NCBI GenBank assembly: GCA_021234155.1
Contig: JAJEKV010000076.1
Span: 107,452-171,451 of the forward strand
Direction of reading: 5' to 3'
DNA length: 64,000 nt
Origin: Isoetes taiwanensis
Taxonomy: Eukaryota; Streptophyta; Lycopodiopsida; Isoetales; Isoetaceae
Shown: piece by piece, positions 1 to 9,869 of the stretch
Layout of the letters: every line of letters starts with the position of its first letter
How positions within the stretch are numbered: position 1 is the stretch's first letter
Position numbers and translations under genes: made by a program
Notes under the pieces: model-generated
The model's database searches: none
What the model saw: the letters and a program-made list of their open reading frames with translations, nothing else
What the model was told of the DNA's origin: nothing

Positions 1-3000
1 AGTCTTATAATTATCTTCCCCTTCATCCTTATTTCGATTGATTGCGAGAGCTTAAGTCGATTTTGTAGAAGAATCCTGCTTCTTGGGGCTGATCCATTAT
101 GTCGTTGCTTGTTGAGCTGCCCATGGTTGATATACACCTTTAGACTTCCATCTTGGCCGAAAGGATCCCCACTCCTACAACCGCTTCTTGAGCTCTGCTA
201 GCTCGGAAGTCTTTGATTCTATAAAGAGCCTTCTTTGATCGGCTCTGCCTCCGGTGCAAGAGTGATTTCAGACTCTATGCCTCTATAGAGCAAAAGCTCT
301 CAAATTTCACCTGGAGATATATCATGGGACTTCTTGATTAACTTAGAAATTGCCCAAGGCAGCTGTTTCGAAGTAGCATCTTCCTTCTTACTATTGCGGT
401 CGGGGTCGACAACTTGTAGCTTGTGTATGACCTCATTCCTCATGATGCACTTAAGTAATTGCTTTACTGACATACGTTGCACGATTGGAATTACTTAACT
501 TAAATTATAAGGTACTTGCCCTTTAGTGCTGGGATAAGTATCTCTTGCTTATAATAATCAATTATTGCTTTAGCCAGCTTTAATATTGCATGCTTATTGT
601 GAGGTCATAATTGCTAATGTACATAAGTTGGTGCCGATGCTCTACTTTGCTTCGCTCTAGGTTGATGTCGAACTTGACTCTTGTTCCGTTGGTGCTGCTA
701 ATTACTTGGCCTTGGCTTAATTACTGGCCTAGATTTAGACTTAAGAGTCTTGCTCTTAAAGATGTCCGTCATCTAGGAGGTGCAAAATTACAAGTTAAAG
801 AACTACTTACATAAATCCTATGGCCACAAGTTAGTGGCATGACATTACTTTTTGGGCACACATAGAAAACTATATGATTAGATAATTATTCTTGTTTTAG
901 ATCTAATCTATACTCTAGGATCTACCCTTTCTTAATTATTGCCCTCTTGAAATAGCCCCACCCTTGAGTTGATGCCATCTAAGAAGTTGGCCGGACTTAT
1001 TAGATTGCTTCTCTTCATTTGGTCGGATTATCCCTTATCTTTGCTTGGAAGTACTGGCGTCATATACATGGTCGACGGTTATCCTATTATTGAATCCTTC
1101 TTAGCGAGGTGATCAAACTCACGAAGAGGTTCCAATATGTTGGATATCTGCCCAAACAATGTATACAATTATTGTACTCCATACATTTTCTTCCCAATAC
1201 TTGAAGCTTTGCTCCACTTCTTGGGTCCATCTTTCTAAAGGAAAAGACAAAAAAATCTACTTTCGAAATTTGGGTGCCCATCCCATCATGGATGTTATCA
1301 CCCATAATTCTAAGAAGCTCAACTATCTAATAGGTCCCCTAGCTTGCTTAAAGCTGGTATAGTCGTTAGTCGTTGGAGTAGCAAGGCGATGATTCATAAG
1401 TTGTTGAAAAGATCCGGTCTCCTTGGAGTTGTTGTATAATCATTCACGTGCCCTATTCCTTTTTGTCGAACATATTCGACTCTTGACTCTTCTCGCCCTA
1501 AATGTTGATGTTGATTATCTTCATTAACATTATCCCTCTTAGTGGACTTGCTGATGTAGTGGCGACATAAGGCTCGGTGTTGCATCCCAAAGGCTTGGAG
1601 GTCATGTTCTGCTCGCGTAGAATCTTTCATGTTTGACTCATCGCCTTTGAAGGTTACAAGATTCGAGGATGATTCTTCTAACTCCTGGATTGATATTGTG
1701 GTGTTGACCTTGTCGATTCTATTCTTCGTCCTGCTGATTGCATGCTGTTGTTATAAGGCTGATGACAATGTTGAGTGCTTTACCACTTCTAACTGTGCAA
1801 CTTCTCTTGCTTAGAGGAGTTTATGTGCATCCATCTACAAGGACTAATCTTGACTGGTCAATTAATAATTCTGGTATTTGGTCCCTCATGATGCCTCTTC
1901 TTGATGGTGCTTGACCTCCAATCTCTGGCCAGAAGATTGTCGCGTGATCTTGAGATGGTATTTGTCGAGGTTGATGCACCTACTCTGAAGTATCGGGCTG
2001 ATGAGGAAGAAATTCCTATTCTCGAAGCCCACCCTTGCTGGCTTGTAGTACCTCCTTAGTCAAGCATGTTTGCTTGAAGTCCAAATCTGATACTACTATG
2101 GCCTGGATACCTATGATAATTTCCCTTCCGAGGAGGTTTGTCCAGTCTCATCTTTTAGGGGTCATAAGTCGATGAAGTCTACTTGTTGGTGGCGTAGCTG
2201 TGACATCAGTCATCGATGTGGGGTTGTTCCTCGAGGCAATATGGCACTTGGAGAATATCCTTGACTAGGAGATACCCTTCCCCTAATGTGAGCAATTTTG
2301 TAAGTGCCATGATGCCCATTGACTGTTGCATAGCCCTCTTGGCAGTCTTGTGTCTAATCCTGATGTCGCAATCGTTCTTCCTATAGGCTCTCCTTTATTT
2401 TTCGTGTTCGTGCTTTCCTGTACACCATCTTGGCCTTTGATTTGCTGAAGCTTCCTCCATAAGGTTGCCCTCTGCTTTCGATTCGTTGATGTTGTCGAGT
2501 GGCTCCCCCGTCGAGAATCTGCAAGGCAGATTCTCCTACCCTATATTACTGCCCTACGCACAAGGCAACTAATACTATCACACAACAATTATTTATGGCT
2601 ACTTACTTTAAAAACCCTATTTTTATACCTTTATCCACTCTACCTCAAATGACCCACTTGGCATTTGGCACTCTACTAGGCACTGAGAAAGGTACTTATT
2701 TACTATCATGGGGGTGGTAGAAGGAGACTCATCCACTGGGTGTACTTGGTGTGCTAGACTGAATTACCTAGATAGGATGAATTTCTAGATAATTATCTAT
2801 GATACAAAGGTATGGCTGAAGACACTTGATGATAGTGCACCTATAACGTGTGTTGGTGTATCATACCAACGTGTGACAACAATTTCTAAGGCCTTAGCAA
2901 CTAGCCGGGTTTCTAAGGAAAAGGTTTAATTATACTACCTATATGTAGACAAGAAGACACTTAGCAAGATAAGAGCGACAACTAAGCTGTGATGAGTGCA

Positions 3001-3298
3001 GATGCTGTCTCTATCTAGCTTAAGGATCTTGGTTCTAACTATAAGGCTTGGTCATATTGGCAAATGATGTCGGTGTAATAGGGAGTTGTAGTCAAAATGG
3101 CATGGAGATCAAAAAGATGATCAAATACATGGAAGGCTTGTTTCGGCGGCCCTCTTTGCACCATCTAACAAAGCTTGATGGTGCCATTGAGCGAGATAGC
3201 TATGAAAAATGGTTCTTTGGGATTAAGCAAAAGGGCTAGAAAATCGCCAAAGGAGCCGAGAGCAGTTCGATGGGGAGAAAATGACAAATGAGGGCCCT
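1..3298. other. No gene recognised; internal retroelement or flanking sequence
   Basis: Only short, mutually inconsistent ORFs occur on either strand. The minus-strand stretch 1394-1630 (78 codons) and 1087-1305 look like pieces of degraded coding sequence, but I recognise no family and see no reverse transcriptase, integrase or protease motif. Counterparts of this stretch are not present elsewhere in the window. Confidence 0.5.
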
Positions 3299-3312
3299 TT
3301 TATAGACTAGGG
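3299..3312 (-). promoter_or_regulatory. Candidate TATA box
   Basis: The minus strand reads GTCTATAAAAGGGCCC, a near-perfect plant TATA box. A short ATG reading frame starts about 110 bases further on but closes quickly. It could belong to a second LTR-like segment within 3000-3900. There is no support beyond the motif. Confidence 0.35.
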
Positions 3313-3469
3313 TACCTCGGGTTAGGTGCACAAAAGGTTCCCGATGGGGCGGACTTGAATCTATAGCCATGGTTGTCCAAATGAGCTACCATGAAGTGCA
3401 ATTCTAAACAAAGCAAAGCAAGAAACACTACATGGCAATTTGTTGGGTCAAAATTGGTCAATTTAGGCA

Positions 3470-3880
3470 AAATTGGGCGAAATCGGGTGGCGTCGCTGAG
3501 AAAGGGCTCTGGCCAAGGGCGGCGAGTGGTTTTCAGCGATGCGACCGATTCGGGTCAATTCTATTCCTATGAAGGGTTTTGGGAATTTAAACATCCTAAC
3601 ATGACTTTTCAAAGCATGATTCTAACCTAACTAGCAACTTTTATTACTCAAATTGGACACCTATAAGCTGTCAAAATGCCGAAATCGGGTGGCGTCGCGA
3701 GAAATAGCCTTGCGTCGGGTCATGAGAGAGGGTTTTTCGCGATGGGACCCGAGTTGACTTTGACTTTGACTTTTTTTTTTTGCAAAACCAGGGTTGCAGC
3801 GAAAATGAGGCTGCGTTTCGCGAGAGGCCTTTCTCGCGATCCAACCCGAAGTTGACTTTGACTCCATATATATACATATA
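3470..3880. repeat. Imperfect internal repeat with TTGAC (W-box) clusters
   Basis: The motif CGAAATCGGGTGGCGTCGC occurs near 3478 and again near 3680, each followed by GAGAAA and a GC-rich hairpin-prone stretch. TTGACTTTGACTTTGAC lies near 3752-3770 and TTGACTTTGACT near 3852-3864, just before a TATATATAC stretch. This looks like non-coding regulatory sequence of a transposable element. Confidence 0.45.
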
Positions 3881-3950
3881 ACCATTAATTCTAGGAACAT
3901 ATATACATACAAGTTCAAAATCTTATTCAAAGATTCCTAAATTTCATTCA

Positions 3951-4580
3951 TTTTTTTTTTTTTTTAATCCTCCGTGCTAGGTTCATGCTCTTGAGCGTAA
4001 TGGTCATCCTCTTGGCATGAATGGTGCAGATCTTGGCCTCCTCGGCTTTGCCGCTTCTCGGCGAGATCCCCGCCATCGTTGATGTGGTTCCGTAGTCGCG
4101 TGGCCCATCTTGAACTCCTCAATAGACCTTTGATGTAGGCACTTTCGAAGAGAGTTTCGGATCATCGTTGGTATGATGTTGGCAATGTCGAATATCCGAA
4201 AGCAGCTCTCTTGTCTTTGGGGATTTGGCCCATGGCGGACCTTCTTCGGGGAATCGGGTCAAGGTGGTGGAGGCTTGATTTTCGACTCTAGTCGGGCTGC
4301 CTTGTCCGGATTGTTTGGTGAGGAGATAAATCTTGTATCTTTGCCTTCTTCTTCATTACTCCATATCTTGCTTGAGCTTTAAGTAGCTTCTCGCTGATGT
4401 TGCCCTCCTTGACCGCATTGGATATGGTTGCCGGCGTAGGCCTCGTCTTTTCTTGACCTCCTCCTCCTCTTCTTCTTTAGCCCCTTCGCCCGTTTTTGGT
4501 CCTTCTTCCTCGGGCTCATCCTCCTCCGATTCGTCCGGTTGTGGTTCTCGATAACCATGCTCTCCCTCGCCTAGCTTCAT
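3951..4580 (-). pseudogene. Histone-H3-like fold at the end of a retroelement ORF, frameshifted
   Basis: The minus-strand ORF opens at 4580 with MKLGEGEHG, followed by an acidic stretch and a run of glutamates next to KKRR. Around 4356 it is stopped. Downstream, in shifting frames, come PKKVRHGPN (counterpart of the PKKVLHGPN in the plus-strand copies), then DIRHCQ (like H3 REIRHFQ), a frameshifted helix 1, and finally ICTIHAKRMTITLK and NLARRIK. The last two match the H3 C-terminal signature (LCAIHAKRVTIMPKD, QLARRIRG). An A15 tract (T15 at 3951-3965 on plus) follows directly. Part of the helix 2 to helix 3 region seems deleted. The H3 assignment at the C-terminus is firm. Its separation into CENH3 or another H3 variant is not possible from this broken copy. 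Confidence 0.75.
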
Positions 4581-5430
4581 GCCTCTTTATGCGCTTTTTT
4601 CAGCATTGGTTGCTCGCATTTCGCCTTCTTCTTCTTTGTTCTGCTTGCATGGGTTGCTCGTATTTAGGGTTGCTCCCTCTTGCTTCTTTGCTCCCTATTC
4701 TTCACGGTGTTGGGGTTGCTCATTTCTTAGGGTTGCTCTAAGCTACTTGCTCTTCTCTCTGCTCTCTCCTTGTTCTTTGGGGTTGCTCATTCTTGCCGAG
4801 TTGCTCTCGCTACTTGCTCTTGCCACTGCTCTCCCATTCTTTGGGGTTGCTCACATTCTTTAGGAGTTGCTCTCGCTACTTGCTCTTCTCTGCTCTCCTT
4901 GTTCTTTGGGATTGCTCACATTGTAGGAGTTGCTCTGCTACTTGCTCTTCCCTTGCGAGGAGCGGGGCGCCCGCGATCTCAATTTCCCACGAGCCTTGCG
5001 ATCATTCGCTGAAGTGCTAAGTCGTTGCTCCTCCTCGAGGTGAAGCGATTAGATGCGAGAGCTTGGTGGCCAAGTTAGATCGGTCTAGCCTGGGTGTGAG
5101 AGCCTCAAGAATTTGCTTGTCGGCATGCAGTGAGTGCTTGGTTAGGTTGCAGGCTGGAGCTTCCGACCTTCCTAGCTACTTGTTTGGTCCTCCCAACAAC
5201 TTAGCTTCCTTGATGGTGGCCTCTTGGCGATCTTGCCTCTATCTTCGCGGCTCCTTTGGGTCGATCTGGAGTCTTTTTGTTAGTTCGGTGGACACTCTTA
5301 TGGCAGCTCGGAGATTAGCTTCTAATTGGCTTTACAAGGGTAAGGGAGAGGTTCAAGCTACCATTTGGGAACTTCTAGGGAGTAGAGGTGTTTCCATAGG
5401 TTTATTAGATACTTTTTCTTAAGAGTAAAT
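4581..5430 (-). pseudogene. Degraded gag-like / Q,E,P-rich part of the retroelement ORF
   Basis: On the minus strand this matches the region upstream of the histone-like domain in the plus-strand elements (61000-61727). The part at about 4600-4960 is a degenerate repeat of GAGCAACTC-like units encoding Q/E/P-rich sequence with many stops. The part at 5063-5430 corresponds to the coiled-coil-like stretch. The long plus-strand ORFs here are antisense shadows. No zinc knuckle is visible. The call rests on alignment with the other element and on position between the PBS and the histone fold. Confidence 0.5.
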
Positions 5431-5824
5431 TTATTATAACTATGGGTTAATAATTAAGGTACTTCCCCTAATCACTTAACTATTTCTCAAAATTTCCTAA
5501 TTCCTTTTTGGGCCAAGTAGTGGTCATTTCACGCCATTTCTTTCAAGCTTTCTTTTGAGCGATTTCTCGTTTTTTTTTTTTTGCTTGGAAGGTGCGGTTC
5601 ATGAACAACTTGAGCTCAAATTTACTAGAAGGTTTCTTTTGACTATATTATTTCTACCACTTAGACTATACTTAATCTAATTACGATCCTGCTAATGGGG
5701 GAAAAAAATTCTCCCATATTTCGCGGTTCAAGACTGGAATTCTCATTCCATTCCATAGCTAGGCCAGTTAGTCTACCTATTCAGGGATATGGTCAGTGCT
5801 AGCTCTTGGTCAACCAAGAACATT

Positions 5825-5836
5825 GCTCTGATACCA
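5825..5836 (-). other. Primer-binding site (tRNA-iMet)
   Basis: The minus-strand sequence TGGTATCAGAGC matches the usual plant LTR-retrotransposon primer site for initiator methionine tRNA. It starts one base after the LTR end, as expected, and fixes the element's orientation. Confidence 0.85.
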
Positions 5837-5837
5837 T

Positions 5838-7500
5838 TGTGACGCTCCCTGCTAAATATACGGCGCCCGGCCGTACACTCGGCAGGAAATCCCCCATCCG
5901 GTCCATCAACCGCATGGGCCCTCCGTCTAACCCGCACTCTGAAAGAATCCTAGTGCGGGCAGGGGAGTTCTGAAGGTGTCTTCTGCGCGCCCCTTCCCCT
6001 ATGGGCTCCTATCACAGCGGAAGCATAAACAACGTCAGAACTAGCAATAACAATACAACATACTACCTCGAAGGGTAGTCCATCACATATCCACAACTGC
6101 AAAGAAGATAATCCTATGCCATAAAACATAAGAGCTCCTACCCATGGCTCCGACTCATAAGGAGGATGACTGACTGGCTAGGCCTCAAGATAGAGCAGAC
6201 CGAGTCATAACAATGGCGGGGCTGGCTATAGACAATGGCTAGGGTTGACCACTCCATCCGCCCCCTCCCGTGCATACTTTGCGGATGGGCTAAATCAGGC
6301 TCGGCATGACTCTAGCCTTGGGATCACGCAATCCCATGGCATCACCCATCGGGACTACTCGTGTTGCATCTCCCTCGGTCCGATGAGGCGGGAAGGGTTG
6401 CATCTCCCCTCCGGGTGGTCTAGAGGTGCCGTGGGCGGCTAGAGAATCGTGGCGACACCGCGATTCTGCACCACTTTTACCCCCAAAGCGAGAGCCAAGC
6501 CAACACTTGCAGCTCTCGGAGAGGCGTGGCAACACCATTGCCCGGGGAGGTGTCGGACCCATGCCCGCCCACACCGGTGACCCGACCATAAGCCTAGCCC
6601 ACTATGGGATCCCCCCGAAGCCCCCACTTTCGGGGATCCTCCCTCCCTTTCCCTCTAGCCCCGTTATGTGGTGCTGAGTCATAACATAGCCTCGATAGCC
6701 TGGTGGGCTCCTATGCACAGGCCGCAACTAATAGGAGGAACTAAGGGGTCTAATCTAGAAGCATACTACATATGGCTCTAGGTCTCTACCCCCCCTTCCC
6801 AATACAAGAGGAGCAAACATGATCAACCATCATCACATAATCATCACATCATGAGAATAATCATAAGAAGAACATCTTAACCTAATCATACAAATCTAAC
6901 TAATAGTTAGGGTTCATTGATTAGGGTTCAAGATGTTGAATACGGGTTCTAGGATGGCTCTACTCTAGATACAAGATACTAGCATATCTGGAATGCTAAT
7001 TCCAGATAAGCTATCACAACTACTATCCTACATACCTGCTCCTGAAGCTCTCCCTCCGGATCCGGTGTGCCTCCATGGTCTTGACTCACGCGAGATCTTT
7101 GCTCCTACTCCAAGAACAAGTCTACCCCTTTGCCGGGCTGCCGCACCAGCCTATGCCTAACAAAGCGATGTTCAAACAGGGTTTCGAATCCAGTAGGTGA
7201 GTCTCTCACGGGTGCTAGGGCTGGAAAGAGGCCTAGGGTTAGGGTTTCAGCCTATATAAGTTAGGTCCACCTAGGATGCCACGTGGCACCAATCGGGTGA
7301 ATCCTGTGTGGCGGGTGCCCCCAATAGGTTAAGGCCACGTGGATAATGGTCTAACCTATGGTTGGCTAAGTTATGAGAATAACTTGGCCATGCCCCCTAA
7401 TGCCACAATCTATGGTATACAAGGCTATGAAGATAGACTTGTATAGTGACGGATCCAGGAATATACGTATTTATGGCGTATATTCCCCTGGACCGTCACA
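5838..7500 (-). repeat. 5' LTR of the minus-strand retroelement (about 1.66 kb)
   Basis: The boundaries follow from the inverted ends TGTGACGG...CGTCACA and from the PBS beginning one base inside the lower-coordinate end. Most of the LTR is alignable with the plus-strand LTRs at 17999-19549 and 58961-60607, including the GC-rich part that contains the motif CCCATAGTGGGCTAGGC. It holds a TATA box and telo-box near 7233-7259. Confidence 0.8.
7233..7259 (-). promoter_or_regulatory. LTR promoter: TATA box plus telo-box
   Basis: On the minus strand a TATATAGG-type TATA box (7252-7259) is followed within about 10 bases by AAACCCTAACCCTA (7233-7248), a telo-box pair. The same pairing is found in the plus-strand LTRs at 18235-18260 and 59203-59229. 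Telo-boxes are known in plant promoters of histone, ribosomal and other proliferation genes. That they regulate this LTR is inference. Confidence 0.55.
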
Positions 7501-7504
7501 TTAT

Positions 7505-7625
7505 TAGAACAATTTGGAACTTTCTGGAAGAATTTTCTTAGACCCCCCCTAGATTCTCTTATGTTCTAGAACTTTCTAGAGAGCCTTCCAGAACTTTCTA
7601 TAACTTTCTTGAACTGTTATAGTCT
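7505..7625. repeat. TTCnnGAA-rich minisatellite, remnant in copy 1
   Basis: This is the right part of the array seen complete at 33466-33735. It repeats variants of TTCTAGAACTTTCT and related units. The retrotransposon at 5838-7500 sits directly in the array. Confidence 0.7.
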
Positions 7626-7690
7626 ATTTTATCTTAATGGGAAAATTACCCTTAAGTATATTTGAAACATAAATTATTCTTAGAGTTAAT

Positions 7691-7775
7691 GCTTGGTCTA
7701 GTGGTTAGCATGGGGGGCTGAGGGGTCAATGGCCAGGGTTCGAATGCCCACATAACATAAAAATTTTAAAAGCCT
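7691..7775 (+). mobile_element. tRNA-like SINE head, full form
   Basis: A box-A-like TGGTCTAGTGG (7694-7704) and a box-B-like GGTTCGAATGC (7737-7747) are spaced about 33 bases apart, close to a tRNA internal promoter. The cloverleaf is not intact, so a functional tRNA gene is unlikely. The tandem copies at 33808 and 49199 have lost about 14 bases, including the start of box B. Confidence 0.5.
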
Positions 7776-7799
7776 TTTCCTAAGGGATGAGCATTCAAC

Positions 7800-8175
7800 T
7801 TGGGCCGTAGAATCTTGGACTCGATCACGGGTCGAGATCTCACCACGTGACAATAATTAAAGCAATATTATATATAATTCCCAAAGTCATGTGCACCGTA
7901 GGATATGTGCCAAGCCAAGTGAGCCGTAAGATCTCGGATCGATGATCAAGATCGGATCAACCTAGACCGTAGGATCGATTACATATAATTCCCAAAGCCA
8001 TGTGCACCGTAGGATGTGTCCCAAAGCAACGTGAGCCGTAGGATCTCGGACCGACGATCAGAATCAGATCAACCTGGACGGTAGGATTGCCTACATATAA
8101 TCTACAAACAAACTCCCAAGCCATCTGGGCCATAGAACACGTCCCAAAGCCACGTGAGCCATAGGATCTCGGATC
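7800..8175. repeat. CCGTAGGAT tandem repeat (roughly 100-bp units)
   Basis: About four degenerate units carry GCACCGTAGGAT, GAGCCGTAGGATCTCGGA, a GATCAACCTGGAC-like stretch and ACATATAATTCCCAAAG. The repeat is present in all three B copies. It looks non-coding; the minus-strand ORF 7957-8202 is just read-through of the repeat. Confidence 0.65.
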
Positions 8176-8288
8176 AACGGCCGGATTCAGAAGGACAAAC
8201 ATAAGAACATATATATGTTATGATATGATATTGTAGGTTGATTCCTCTAGAACATTATTCTGAAATTCCTATCTAGAATTTTGACACC

Positions 8289-8864
8289 TCAGCCAACTTC
8301 GTGCGCAACACTTCTCCATAAAAAAATTTGAAACGTATAATAAATTGAGGCAAAGGAACAATCGAAAGCTCCAAAGGCGGAGGGAAAGAATGGATCGATG
8401 GAGCAGTCAGTGAGAGGGCTCCATTTAATTGATGTAATCCTAGACCTATTTGTATTCAAATCTGGTATAGTATGTGATTCTAGCATGAAATTTAGGATAC
8501 TAATATTATCTACTCTTATATAATCGATATAAGCCAAGATTCGATTCCCATATTCCTTGGATTCCCGTCCGGGGAAAAAAATAGGGTGCTCGTGAAAAAA
8601 AGGAAAAATAAGAACCGTATCAGGGTGGACATCTGTCGATCGAAGATATTTTTGTTGTGACAAATGGCAGTCGTGAGTTCGTCTCGTCGTTGATCTTATC
8701 TGCTTCTTATCTACTTCTGAAGGACTCTGCTCCGTCAAGTGCTCTTCCTGCCAGTTCGTTTGCTCCATTTCGGCGAGCTCTCCTTTCACCGCCGCCATAA
8801 CCCAGGTAGTAAAAAAATTTGTGTGTCTGTGATGCATCTCTTTGGCTATGGTTCTTTCTGGCAT
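8289..8864 (-). CDS. Conserved hypothetical ORF of module B, copy 1 (191 codons)
   Basis: The ORF starts MPERTIAKEMHHRHTNFF and stays open for about 190 codons, the longest uninterrupted frame in B. The first 145 residues agree with copies 2 and 3. The last third differs, because a stretch corresponding to 34558-34590 is shortened here. I recognise no domain, signal peptide or membrane segment. Just upstream on the same strand, 8865-9010 continues in other frames. It could be an exon of a degraded host gene or part of a transposon. Preservation of the frame in three copies supports earlier coding, but product and expression are unknown. Confidence 0.3.
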   Translation of the reverse strand: MPERTIAKEMHHRHTNFFTTWVMAAVKGELAEMEQTNWQEEHLTEQSPSEVDKKQIRSTTRRTHDCHLSQQKYLRSTDVHPDTVLIFPFFHEHPIFFPGRESKEYGNRILAYIDYIRVDNISILNFMLESHTIPDLNTNRSRITSIKWSPLTDCSIDPFFPSAFGAFDCSFASIYYTFQIFLWRSVAHEVG

Positions 8865-9018
8865 GGTTCGCCCTTTGGTCAGGTTGATCGCATCCCCTTC
8901 TTCTTGGTCCGATCAATGCCATCAAGCATGGCCGCTTCCAATTCATGCAAATCGAGCAGAGGCACGCTTTGTGCCACCTAAAACCGGGACTTCTTGGGTG
9001 TTCTATTATCAGGCCTCT

Positions 9019-9566
9019 CATTAGGGATTTTTTGAGATCATAAAAGGGCCTTCTAAGAACTGCTCACTAAGCTATATGAACTACCAATCGGAAAACAGAA
9101 CTGGTAATCCAGTCAGCAAAACAGTTATAACTAACTTACTGGATCACATTTTCTAGCATAAGTGTTGATAGAAAAGTCCAAATGAGCTCTTGTTTGGTGC
9201 AATAGATAGATCTCATTGAGATCTTTCCAACCTTGGGTGGTTTGCATATCTTTTAGTCCCGTAGGATAGTAAAAAATGGTAAAAACCATATTTTTAAGAG
9301 TTTTGACAATCATAAGTGGTTAGAATATGTGCAGCACCTAAGGTTGGAAAGATCTCAATGAGATCTATCTATTGCACTAAAGGAGAGCTCATTTGGACTT
9401 TTCTATTAATAGTTATACTAGAAAATGTGATCCAGTGAGTTAGTTATAACAGTTTTGCTGACTGGACCCGTCAGGCTCTGATTTCTGATTGGTAGTCCAT
9501 TTATCTTCATTTGGCTTAATTGGCATGTTTTGAAGGCCCTTTTTTAATCTAAAAAAAAAACTAATG
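9019..9566. mobile_element. Foldback MITE, only in copy 1
   Basis: The ends are CATTAG (9019) and CTAATG (9566). The left arm (about 9019-9235) and right arm (about 9330-9566) are imperfect inverted copies, sharing for instance AAAGGGCCTTC near both ends and AGATCTCATTGAGATCT in the inner part. The central spacer of about 95 bases is AT-rich with no ORF. Joining the flanks 9018 and 9567 gives exactly the sequence found in copies 2 (35159/35160) and 3 (50556/50557). TCT is repeated across that junction. Confidence 0.85.
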
Positions 9567-9736
9567 TCTTTCTAAAGGCTACCATGCCCGCTGCACAATT
9601 AGCATCACACCAGGTTAGATTTGTTAATGTGGAAAAAAATTTTTCTTTTTTTACGCCATCTAAAATGGCTATCTCATTTCTAAATTTTGCAAAACCCGGA
9701 GCATGCAAGTTTGATTAATGTAATCTTGCTGTGCAG

Positions 9737-9863
9737 AGGTGAGTCATGAGCTTGTGCATGCTTATTTGCTTAGCTACAACAGCCTTTCTAAGGCATTAAT
9801 GGCTGTGAAGGAGTCTTCCATGTTCCCGCTCCACATGAAATAATTGGCACTAGAGATTATCCA
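9737..9863 (+). pseudogene. Cinnamoyl-CoA-reductase-like exon, copy 1
   Basis: An acceptor GTGCAG (9731-9736) precedes and a donor GTAAGT (9864) follows. The exon encodes LLSYNSLSKAINGCEGVFHV in copy 2. This matches the NAD(P)-binding-fold segment of plant cinnamoyl-CoA reductase/dihydroflavonol reductase-type short-chain dehydrogenases (LLDYxSL..AI.GCxGVFHVASP). The copy here has lost one C after AAGG, breaking the frame. The expected VASP is VPAP. No neighbouring exons of the family are recognised, so this is a gene fragment. Confidence 0.5.
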
Positions 9864-9869
9864 GTAAGT

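Larger units (their letters stand above)
1..7500 (-). mobile_element. LTR retrotransposon, 5' part, running off the left edge
   Basis: On the minus strand the order is 5' LTR (5838-7500), one spacer base, a PBS complementary to initiator tRNA-Met, a degraded coding region (about 5420-3951) and then unresolved sequence to the window edge. The LTR begins TGTGACGG and ends CGTCACA. No 3' LTR is in view. The right flank (TTATTAGAAC) continues straight into module B. The same site in the other two tandem copies (33609 and 49003) is uninterrupted, so the element is specific to copy 1. I found no reverse transcriptase, integrase or protease motif in 1-3950, so it may be non-autonomous or rearranged. 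Confidence 0.8.

Noticed and set aside
5063-5422. 119-codon plus-strand ORF as a gene
   Set aside because: It is antisense to the coiled-coil-like part of the minus-strand retroelement and recurs as the antisense frame 60959-61291 in the other element.
6290-6589. 99-codon minus-strand ORF in the LTR
   Set aside because: It lies in the GC-rich middle of the LTR, overlaps several other frames, and is not kept in the other LTR copies.
7691-7775. Functional tRNA gene
   Set aside because: Boxes A and B are present, but the acceptor and anticodon stems do not pair convincingly.
7957-8202. 81-codon ORF with repeated YGSRGFGT-like residues
   Set aside because: It is translation of the CCGTAGGAT repeat; the frame reflects unit length and not selection.
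8289-8864. Plastid or mitochondrial DNA insertion
   Set aside because: Composition suggested an organelle fragment, but no organelle gene or tRNA could be recognised in the translated or nucleotide sequence.
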